From assembly GCA_021797855.1 (NCBI GenBank), contig JAJZYX010000001.1:177054-241053 (forward strand): a DNA stretch of 64,000 nucleotides. Direction: 5' to 3'. The position numbers and the translations under genes are program-made. The notes under the pieces are model-generated. The model made no database searches. It was not told the DNA's origin and worked only from the letters and a program-made list of their open reading frames with translations. The stretch comes from Thermoplasmata archaeon. Its GTDB lineage: Archaea > Thermoplasmatota > Thermoplasmata > Thermoplasmatales > GCA-001856825. Every line of letters starts with the position of its first letter. The stretch's first letter is position 1. This document shows, in pieces, positions 29,810-36,998 of this stretch.

Positions 29810-30090
29810 TCAGAGGACGCCTGGAACGGCTAAGTCGATGATGCGCTCACTCTCAGGCAGCGGGTTCGCAACTTTTCCTTTGAGATTCAATGATTCCTCC
29901 ATTTTCACCTGGATTGAGTGAATTCCAACTTTAGCCGTTTTCGTACTTTAACCCTCATATACTTCACTCACGCCCGCATCCAGACGCGATCCATTGCGGC
30001 TTTCTTGCAGTCCTCTTGCACCACGGGTCCGTCCCCGTCGGGATGTTCAGTTTTCATAACTGACTGGAATTTCACCTTCCAGTAACCATT
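29810..30090 (-). pseudogene. Possible decayed coding remnant in the 29.8-30.3 kb gap
   Basis: The 563-bp gap between the STAND gene and the next membrane-protein gene holds no intact gene. On the minus strand two adjacent open stretches look protein-like but are in different frames: one ends at 29968 (KTEHPDGDGPVVQEDCKKAA...), the other runs 29947-29810 (TAKVGIHSIQVKMEESLNLK...LAVPGVL). They could be the 3' end of a broken transposase or other gene. I cannot name the family, and chance open frames remain possible. Confidence 0.28.
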
Positions 30091-30368
30091 TTATGTGTTC
30101 AATTCATTCCATAGCTGATCTCTAATTTGTTGAGGCAAACGAAGGCATTCATCCCTTTGATCGATTTGCGTTCTTTTACGGAAAGTTCGTAAAACCAACA
30201 TATTTAAGTTAGGCAAAATTGAATAGACGTGAGTAACGACAACGCATTAATTTTTGCCTTCCGCGGCACGATAGAGAACCGTCAACCGATTTCCCAAGTT
30301 ATTACAAAAGATACGAAGCGAACTCCCAGGAAAGCGGAGTGTACGCATCCCAGGTAGGCGATAGAACC

Positions 30369-30848
30369 ATGGACGTTCTGATAGAGATTCTGGCATGGTT
30401 CCACATATTCTTCGCAATCGGATGGATAGGAGGAGCGCTTTTGCTGGAATTTGCCGTGAACCCATCCCTTAAGAATTTAACACCCCAATCTTCTATTGAA
30501 TTTACTGGAAAATTTGTTCCAAGGCTTGGTATTTTCATGGGTATATTCAGTACCCTTACCGTTGCCTTCGGACCCCTTTTGTTCTTTGCGATTACCGGCT
30601 GGAAAATTCCCATGCCAGACGGTGGCTGGGACATTGTTATGTACGTAGGCATTGCAGGAGCGATTGTGGTATATGCATTTGGAATACTGGTGTTAATGCC
30701 CTTGAGTACAAAAATTTCTGGTGCATACAAGAAATCATCTTTTCAGACCTTGAATTCCCTGATTGTAAAAATGCGATACTTAATGCTAGTTGACCTTGCC
30801 GGGTTACTCTTCGTCTTCACAGTAATGCTTATTGCTACCTTCCTATAA
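30369..30848 (+). CDS. Four-helix membrane protein, possible CopD/DUF2269-like
   Basis: About 159 aa from the ATG at 30369; a GTG ten codons upstream (30339) is possible. There are four membrane segments. The first contains WFHIFFAIGWIGGALLLEFAVNP, the histidine plus G-W-x-G arrangement of CopD/DUF2269-like proteins. The remaining helices are FVPRLGIFMGIFSTLTVAFG, IVMYVGIAGAIVVYAFGILV and YLMLVDLAGLLFVFTVMLI. It is related in pattern to the protein at 26601. Function unknown. Confidence 0.62.
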   Translation: MDVLIEILAWFHIFFAIGWIGGALLLEFAVNPSLKNLTPQSSIEFTGKFVPRLGIFMGIFSTLTVAFGPLLFFAITGWKIPMPDGGWDIVMYVGIAGAIVVYAFGILVLMPLSTKISGAYKKSSFQTLNSLIVKMRYLMLVDLAGLLFVFTVMLIATFL

Positions 30849-31052
30849 GCTCTCCAGCCAACATCAAAACATGGAAGTTTCATTGAGTCCATCCACTATT
30901 CGCCACAATAGCTGGCCATTAGCCAAGAGGTGACTGTTATCTCAGTCCTTCTCGGAGGAAAAACAGACCTCGCAAAATTCTGTTCGCGACCGGCAGGAAT
31001 ATCACAGCTTACCAACAGTAGATTCAGAGCGAAATTTAATCGTACCGAAAAC

Positions 31053-31062
31053 GTTTAAAACT
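31053..31062 (+). promoter_or_regulatory. TATA box of the lipoate/2-oxoacid dehydrogenase operon
   Basis: GTTTAAAACT is centred 24 nt before the lipA ATG at 31081, predicting a leaderless polycistronic mRNA. The 232 bp upstream of lipA hold no other gene. Confidence 0.6.
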
Positions 31063-31080
31063 CTAATCAACTTTCAAATA

Positions 31081-31926
31081 ATGCATCCGGAGTACCTGAA
31101 GGTCAGGCTTCCTACCGAGGAGAGTTTTTTTAACACGGGAAGGGAAGTACATGGGTTGAACCTGCACACTGTTTGTGAGGAGGCTAGATGCCCTAACAGA
31201 GGAGAATGCTGGACAGACGGAACCGCTACTTTCATGGTTCTGGGGAAGAACTGCTCCAGGACGTGCAATTTCTGTTCGGTAACTCACGGATTCGTTCAGC
31301 CCCTTGATCCTTTGGAGCCCGTGAATGTGGCAAGAGCCGTAAAAGACATGGGACTGAAATATGTAGTTATTACTTCAGTTGATAGGGATGACCTTCCAGA
31401 CCAAGGGGCGGGACATTTTGCTAGAGTCATTAGGGAAGTCAAAAAGACAGGGGCGAAGGTGGAGGTCCTGATACCCGATTTCAGAGGGAACAGGGACTGC
31501 CTGGAAACGATCCTGAGGGAAGAGCCGGTAGTGCTCGCACATAACGTAGAAACAGTCAGAAGACTGTCTCCCACCGTCAGGGATCATCGAGCCAGTTACG
31601 ACCAGTCCCTGGAAGTACTCAGGTACGCTGCTTCCAAAGGTTTTGTCACCAAATCGTCGATAATGCTTGGCTTCGGGGAGACAGATGAAGAAGTCATTCA
31701 GACAATGAATGACCTGAGGTCTGTAGATGTAAGCATACTTACGCTGGGACAGTATCTCAGGCCATCCAAGGAACAACTTAGGGTTGTAGAGTATAACAGT
31801 TTAGGGAGATTTGAGAGACTGAAGGAGATTGGATACGAAATGGGATTTCAGTTTGTTGCTTCCGGACCAAGAGTTCGCACTTCCTACAAGGCTGCAGAGG
31901 CATGGGCAATGAGGAGGTTAAAGTAG
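31081..31926 (+). CDS. lipA: Lipoyl synthase
   Basis: 281 aa radical SAM enzyme that inserts two sulfurs into octanoyl groups bound to lipoyl domains. The auxiliary cluster ligands are in CEEARCPNRGEC (C-x4-C-x5-C). The radical SAM cluster is CSRTCNFCSV (C-x3-C-x2-C). The C-terminal R-x-S-Y motif that supplies the serine ligand is VRTSYKA. It is the first gene of the operon and directly abuts the E1-alpha gene (stop 31926, start 31927). With lipB at the other end it makes the complex's own cofactor. Confidence 0.96.
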   Translation: MHPEYLKVRLPTEESFFNTGREVHGLNLHTVCEEARCPNRGECWTDGTATFMVLGKNCSRTCNFCSVTHGFVQPLDPLEPVNVARAVKDMGLKYVVITSVDRDDLPDQGAGHFARVIREVKKTGAKVEVLIPDFRGNRDCLETILREEPVVLAHNVETVRRLSPTVRDHRASYDQSLEVLRYAASKGFVTKSSIMLGFGETDEEVIQTMNDLRSVDVSILTLGQYLRPSKEQLRVVEYNSLGRFERLKEIGYEMGFQFVASGPRVRTSYKAAEAWAMRRLK

Positions 31927-32943
31927 ATGGCTGCACTGGGTAACCTTTCAAATGACCAGATCGTAACCGCTTACAGAAATGCAGTCAGGGCACGAACGCT
32001 CGATCTTAAGATCATCAATGCCCAGAGGCAGGGTATCATCGGCTTTCACGTGCCGGCCGAGGGGCAGGAAATGATACAGATAGCGATAGGGATGCTCGCG
32101 GAAAAAGATGACCTCATTTTCAGCTACTACAGGGACCTTGCGCTTTACCTTCAGAGGGGCGTCCCCATCTCTCTAATCTTTGACCAGATGCTTGCGAACG
32201 GAAACGATTTTCAGAAAGGAAGGCAGATGCCAGACCATTTCTCTTTCAAGGAGTTCAATTTCTCAACAGTTCAGAGCCCCGTCGGATCGCACCTTCCACT
32301 GAGCGTGGGGGCAGCATATTCCTTCAGGTACAACAAGAAGAAGGGGATAGTGATAGTCACTTTTGGTGATGGAGCAACTTCAACATCTGACTTCCACGCT
32401 GCACTGAATCTTGCATCTGTATTCAACCTGAGCGTCCTATTCGTCTGTGAAAACAACGGATGGGCGATCTCCGTTCCAACAAACAGACAGACAAAGGCAG
32501 ACATATACAAGAAAGGGGCCGCATACGGAATTCCGGGCAAGAGGGTAGATGGAAATGACCTGATAGCTTCACTTGCTGGTCTTCAGGAAGCCTTTGACTA
32601 CGTCAGGAGCGGGAAAGGACCTTATCTAGTAGAGGCTGTAACTTACAGGATTGGACCTCATTCCACCTCAGATGACCCGAAGAAATACAGGGTTGACGAG
32701 ATAACGGACGGAAGCGAGAACGACCCTATCAAAAGACTGGAAAATCTCATGCTCAAGATGGGTGTCGTTGATCTTAATTTCATTCAGTCTGCAAAGGCCC
32801 AGGCTAAAGAGGAGATTGACAGAACAATGGAGGAGAGGATGAGCATTCCTGCACCCGATCCATCTACCATATTTGACGACGTCTATGAGGAGCCTTCGTG
32901 GATACAGGAAGAGGAGAGGAGGGATATTGATGGCTCAGATTAA
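31927..32943 (+). CDS. 2-oxoacid dehydrogenase E1 component, alpha subunit
   Basis: 338 aa. The thiamine diphosphate motif GDG...NN is FGDGATSTSDFHAALNLASV to CENNGWAIS. The phosphorylation-loop region IGPHSTSDDPKKYR is typical of pyruvate/branched-chain E1-alpha. It pairs with the following E1-beta to decarboxylate a 2-oxoacid and reductively acylate lipoate on E2. In Thermoplasma the homologous complex prefers branched-chain 2-oxoacids; that is family knowledge, and the substrate here is not proven. Its end overlaps the E1-beta start by 14 nt. Confidence 0.94.
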   Translation: MAALGNLSNDQIVTAYRNAVRARTLDLKIINAQRQGIIGFHVPAEGQEMIQIAIGMLAEKDDLIFSYYRDLALYLQRGVPISLIFDQMLANGNDFQKGRQMPDHFSFKEFNFSTVQSPVGSHLPLSVGAAYSFRYNKKKGIVIVTFGDGATSTSDFHAALNLASVFNLSVLFVCENNGWAISVPTNRQTKADIYKKGAAYGIPGKRVDGNDLIASLAGLQEAFDYVRSGKGPYLVEAVTYRIGPHSTSDDPKKYRVDEITDGSENDPIKRLENLMLKMGVVDLNFIQSAKAQAKEEIDRTMEERMSIPAPDPSTIFDDVYEEPSWIQEEERRDIDGSD

Positions 32944-33895
32944 CATGGTGCAATCCCTAAACAAATCTATTGACCTGCTTATGGCAAATGATGAGAGGGT
33001 GGTGGTTATGGGGGAGGACGTCGGGAAGGATGGTGGGGTATTCAGGGTAACAGACAACCTCCTGAGCAAATACGGGGAGGAGAGGGTAATAGATACCCCC
33101 CTTAACGAACTTGGTATCGTAGGCATGGCAACTGGCATGGCAATGTACGGGATGAAGCCTATTGCGGAAGTGCAGTTCCAGGACTACATTTTCCCTGCTT
33201 TCGACCAGATAGTCAATAATGCCGCAAAGATCAGATACAGGACGGGAGGGAGGTTCAATGTACCCCTGATTATAAGGACACCATATGGCGGGGGAGTGAA
33301 GGGTGGCCTCTACCATTCACAGAGTGGGGAATCTTACTTCGTCCACACCGCCGGGCTTATAGTGGTGACCCCTTCTAACCCATATGACGCAAGGGGTCTA
33401 CTCGTAGCTGCATACAAGAAGAACGACCCGGTGATTTTCCTTGAGCCCAAGAGGCTTTACAGGGCATCCAGGGCAGAAGTGCCGGATGAACTGTTTGAGG
33501 TTGAGATAGGCAAGGCCTCAAGGCTGAGGGAGGGGGATGACGTTTCCATAATCACGTACGGGAGCATGGTGCCGGTTGTGATGAGCACTGTGGAAAGGAA
33601 TGGGGTAAATGCCGAGGTGCTGGACCTCAGAACGCTGCTCCCCATGGATATCGAAGCAATAATTGGTACGGCAAAGAAAACCGGGAGAGTTGTCATAGTC
33701 CACGAGGCACCAAAGACCCTCGGCGTGGGAGCGGAGATCTCGGCCCTTCTTGCAGAAAAGGCAATCGATTCTCTCCTGGCGCCGGTCATGCGGGTGACGG
33801 GATATGATACACCGTTCCCATATACGCACGAGGATCTTTACATCCCGAATGAGAAGAGAATTATGGGTGCCATACATAGGGTACTTGCCTACTGA
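32930..33895 (+). CDS. 2-oxoacid dehydrogenase E1 component, beta subunit
   Basis: 321 aa from ATG at 32930. An open stretch 19 codons upstream lies inside the E1-alpha gene and is not family-like. Conserved features are VVMGEDVGKDGGVFRVT, DTPLNELGIVGMATGMA and EVQFQDYIFPAFDQIVNNAAK, then the potassium-site region and the C-terminal domain VVIVHEAPKTLGVGAEI. It forms the E1 heterotetramer with the upstream subunit. E2 starts 9 nt after its stop. Confidence 0.94.
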   Translation: MAQINMVQSLNKSIDLLMANDERVVVMGEDVGKDGGVFRVTDNLLSKYGEERVIDTPLNELGIVGMATGMAMYGMKPIAEVQFQDYIFPAFDQIVNNAAKIRYRTGGRFNVPLIIRTPYGGGVKGGLYHSQSGESYFVHTAGLIVVTPSNPYDARGLLVAAYKKNDPVIFLEPKRLYRASRAEVPDELFEVEIGKASRLREGDDVSIITYGSMVPVVMSTVERNGVNAEVLDLRTLLPMDIEAIIGTAKKTGRVVIVHEAPKTLGVGAEISALLAEKAIDSLLAPVMRVTGYDTPFPYTHEDLYIPNEKRIMGAIHRVLAY

Positions 33896-33904
33896 GGTAA
33901 TCGT

Positions 33905-35044
33905 ATGCCTACGTTTAAGTTACCGGATATCGGGGAGGGGGTTCAGGAAGGGGAGATAGTCAAGTGGAATGTTAAGCAGGGGGATGTGGTCCATAAGGAT
34001 GACATCATTGTCGAAATAATGACCGATAAGGTCACTGTTCAGATACCGTCCCCCTACGAGGGGCAGGTTACAAAGCTCTACTACAAAGAAGGTGATATAG
34101 CAAAGGTTGGATCATCCTTGCTGGACATAGGGACGCAGAGTCCTGAGTCTACGCGGGAAGAGCCAAAGAAAGAAAGTCTTGCGGCTGCACATCCTACCGC
34201 AGAGCCATCCGAGAGAGAATCGGTTCTTGCACCACCTGCAGTCAGAAAGCTTGCCAGAGAGAAGGGGGTAGACCTTGCAAGAGTGAAGGGTAGCGGCCCG
34301 GGTGGCAGGATAACGCTGAAGGACGTAGAGTCGTATTCTCCACAGCAGGTGAGGAATGCTGAGATTCCTCCCCCCAAGGGGGAAGTAGCAGAAAGGAAAG
34401 TGTTGGAACTGAAAGGGCTCAGGCGACTCATTTCAGAAAAGATGACGAAGTCTAAAAGGAACATACCGCACTATGCAGTTGCAGAAGAAGTGAGTATGCA
34501 GGAGCTAATGGACTTCAAGGAAAAGCTGAAGTCCCAAGGTGTCAACCTGAGCTACACACCCTTCTTTGTCAGGGCGGCTGTGGCGGCACTCAAAGAGTAT
34601 CCATACCTGAATGCAAGGTCACTAGAGGACGGAGGTTTTGAACTGTTGAACTACTATAACATAGGGATAGCCGTGGATACTGAAGAGGGGTTAACCGTAG
34701 CGGTCGTCAAGGATGCCGACAAGAAGACTCTAACTCAACTTGGTTCAGAAATAGAGGAGCTAGCGAAGAGAGCTAGGGAAGGCAAGCTGAAACTAGAAGA
34801 GGTGAAGGACTCCACATTCACTGTCACAAATGTTGGAAGCATAGGTGGAATTTTCTCAACACCAATCATAAATTACCCGGAAGTTGCGATACTCGGCGTC
34901 CACAGGATAATGGAAGGACCGTCAGGTAAGTTCATGTACATAACCCTCTCGGCAGACCACCGCCTTATCGACGGCGCGATGGCGGCCAGGTTCATTACGA
35001 GGGTCAAAAAATATTTAGAGGCTCCGGCTACACTGCTGGTGTGA
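33905..35044 (+). CDS. 2-oxoacid dehydrogenase E2 (dihydrolipoamide acyltransferase)
   Basis: 379 aa with three domains. Residues 1-75 form a lipoyl domain with the modified lysine in MTDKVTVQ (Lys 42). After a Pro/Glu-rich linker, residues about 108-150 form the peripheral-subunit-binding domain (APPAVRKLAREKGVDLARVKG then GPGGRITLKDV). The acyltransferase core ends with the catalytic ADHRLIDGAMAARF (H-R-x2-D-G). It passes the acyl group from lipoate to CoA and forms the core of the complex. A single lipoyl domain is present. E3 follows after 3 nt. Confidence 0.95.
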   Translation: MPTFKLPDIGEGVQEGEIVKWNVKQGDVVHKDDIIVEIMTDKVTVQIPSPYEGQVTKLYYKEGDIAKVGSSLLDIGTQSPESTREEPKKESLAAAHPTAEPSERESVLAPPAVRKLAREKGVDLARVKGSGPGGRITLKDVESYSPQQVRNAEIPPPKGEVAERKVLELKGLRRLISEKMTKSKRNIPHYAVAEEVSMQELMDFKEKLKSQGVNLSYTPFFVRAAVAALKEYPYLNARSLEDGGFELLNYYNIGIAVDTEEGLTVAVVKDADKKTLTQLGSEIEELAKRAREGKLKLEEVKDSTFTVTNVGSIGGIFSTPIINYPEVAILGVHRIMEGPSGKFMYITLSADHRLIDGAMAARFITRVKKYLEAPATLLV

Positions 35045-35047
35045 AAG

Positions 35048-36367
35048 ATGGAATACGACGCTGTCATAGTTGGCGGTGGTCCCGGAGGGTATGCCACAGC
35101 AATAAGGCTGGGTCAAAACGGTAAGAAGGCGCTGATGATAGAGGGGAATAAGGTGGGAGGGGAATGCCTCAATTATGGTTGCATACCTAGCAAGGCCATC
35201 ATTGAGATGGCAGATGCAATTGCCTACCTGAAGGAAATGCCCGGAGTTTCCGCCTCGGTGACGATTGACATGAAAAAATGGCAGGAGTGGAAGTGGGGGA
35301 TGATAAACAAGCTGACCTCGGGCGTTGAGAAACTCGTTACGTCCTACGGGGGGGAGGTTGTAATGGGGAAAGGCTTCATCGAGAACAGCAGGTCGGTTAG
35401 AGTTGGAAACGAGACTTTCACAGGGAAAAATATCGTCATAGCCACTGGTTCCACCCCCACCAGACTAGGAGGAATTGAGGATGTTTTTTACAACAGGGAG
35501 ATACTTGATGCGGACCATATTCCTGAATCTATAGTCATAATAGGTGGAGGGTATATTGGAGTGGAACTCGGGACTGCATTCTCCAAGCTAGGGAGCAGGG
35601 TGACCATAGTGGAGATGATGCCCACAATCCTTCCGGGGACCGATACCGACCTTGGGAGGTTCGTTGAGAGAAGGATGAATTCGCTTGGAATTAAGATAAT
35701 GGTAGGTACGAAGGTAGAGAAGGTCACAAAGGAAGAAGGATACGTAGTGAGCCTTTCAGACGGGAGCATACTTACCGCTGAAATGGTTGTTGTTACAGTG
35801 GGAAGGCAGCCGAATACCCAGGGTTTCGGACTCGAGAATATCAATCCGGAGATGGAGGGCAAGTTCATCAAGACTGATAAGAGAAAGATGACAAGCGTCG
35901 ATGGAGTTTACGCAGTTGGAGATGTGAGCGGCCCACCCATGCTTGCCCACAAGGCGTTCTACGACGCTGAAATAGCCTCTGACAATATCTCGGGAAAGAA
36001 GTCGGAGGTTGATTACAGGGCCATGCCATTTGTGATCTATTCCGACCCTGAGATTGTGACCACAGGTACCAAGACGGATAGCTATGTTAACATACCTCTG
36101 GCAACCAACGGAAGGGCCCTCGGGATGAACTTCAGCCAGGGGATTTTCAGGGTCTATGTTGACGACAGCTTCGTGATCAAAGGCGGAGCAATAGTTTCAC
36201 CGAGAGGATCTGAGCTGATAAGTGAGATTTCTTTTGCCGTTGAAGCAGGGTTGACATCAAAGGACCTCGGCCTGACCATCCACCCGCACCCTACCCTCTC
36301 CGAAGGCGTCAAGGAGGCTGCTGAAGCGACGTATGGAAGATCGTTGCACTTTAAATCCAGTCGCTGA
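35048..36367 (+). CDS. lpdA: Dihydrolipoamide dehydrogenase (E3)
   Basis: 439 aa flavoprotein disulfide reductase. FAD binding is VGGGPGGYATAIRLG. The redox-active disulfide is GGECLNYGCIPSK (Cys 40 and Cys 45). NAD binding is IGGGYIGVELGTAFSKLG, and the second FAD contact is GVYAVGDVSG. The C-terminal catalytic His-Glu pair is in HPHPTLSEGVKEA. It reoxidises dihydrolipoate with NAD+. Its end overlaps the lipB start by 35 nt, an unusually long same-strand overlap that supports co-translation. Confidence 0.95.
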   Translation: MEYDAVIVGGGPGGYATAIRLGQNGKKALMIEGNKVGGECLNYGCIPSKAIIEMADAIAYLKEMPGVSASVTIDMKKWQEWKWGMINKLTSGVEKLVTSYGGEVVMGKGFIENSRSVRVGNETFTGKNIVIATGSTPTRLGGIEDVFYNREILDADHIPESIVIIGGGYIGVELGTAFSKLGSRVTIVEMMPTILPGTDTDLGRFVERRMNSLGIKIMVGTKVEKVTKEEGYVVSLSDGSILTAEMVVVTVGRQPNTQGFGLENINPEMEGKFIKTDKRKMTSVDGVYAVGDVSGPPMLAHKAFYDAEIASDNISGKKSEVDYRAMPFVIYSDPEIVTTGTKTDSYVNIPLATNGRALGMNFSQGIFRVYVDDSFVIKGGAIVSPRGSELISEISFAVEAGLTSKDLGLTIHPHPTLSEGVKEAAEATYGRSLHFKSSR

Positions 36368-36983
36368 CCTCGGCACGACCGACTATGCCTGGGCCCTGGA
36401 GCTTCAAAGGAAGATAGTCAATAAGGTCAAGAAGGGAGAGATAGGGGATGTTCTCCTTTTCCTGAGTCATCTCCCCGTTTACACTGTCGGAAGGGGGAAA
36501 AGACCGGAGAATTATTACGGCGTGGAAGTGATAGATACGGAGAGGGGAGGGGACGTAACATATCATGGACCGGGTCAACTGGTGGTGTATCCTATCTTCG
36601 ACCTGGAGAAAAACGGGATCATGGGAGCGAGAAAATTTGTTCAGGTGATAGAGGATGTGATCATCTCTTCGATCGGAAGTTTTGGCTTTGTCGGTGAGAT
36701 TGGCGATGAACCCGGCATCTGGGTCGAAGGCAAGAAAATTGCATCCATAGGACTTGCAATTAGGGAAAGCGTCTCCTTCCATGGAGTTGCTATCAATATA
36801 TCTGAAGAAGTGATCCCTGGATTCAGCAAGATAAATCCCTGCGGTCTGCATCCTGATACGATAGGTTTCGTCAAAATAGATAGGGAGAAGCTGATAGCAG
36901 AAATCAGGGCAAATTTCGAGCGTGCTGTTCATAAATTTGATGATGTCGCCCCCTCGTTCTTCTACGAACTGGCCAGGACCTGA
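36333..36983 (+). CDS. lipB: Octanoyl/lipoyl transferase LipB
   Basis: 216 aa. LipB signature RGGDVTYHGPGQLVVYPI, the catalytic lysine in GKKIASIGLAIR, and the acyl-accepting cysteine in KINPCGLHPDTIG. It transfers octanoate from acyl carrier to the E2 lipoyl domain, which LipA then sulfurates. This differs from the salvage ligase LplA/LplB reported from Thermoplasma acidophilum. The start ATG lies within the E3 gene; the 35-nt overlap encodes MEDRCTLNPVADL, and a later start would lose conserved N-terminal residues. Confidence 0.9.
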   Translation: MEDRCTLNPVADLGTTDYAWALELQRKIVNKVKKGEIGDVLLFLSHLPVYTVGRGKRPENYYGVEVIDTERGGDVTYHGPGQLVVYPIFDLEKNGIMGARKFVQVIEDVIISSIGSFGFVGEIGDEPGIWVEGKKIASIGLAIRESVSFHGVAINISEEVIPGFSKINPCGLHPDTIGFVKIDREKLIAEIRANFERAVHKFDDVAPSFFYELART

Positions 36984-36998
36984 TAAGATTCAATAGCA

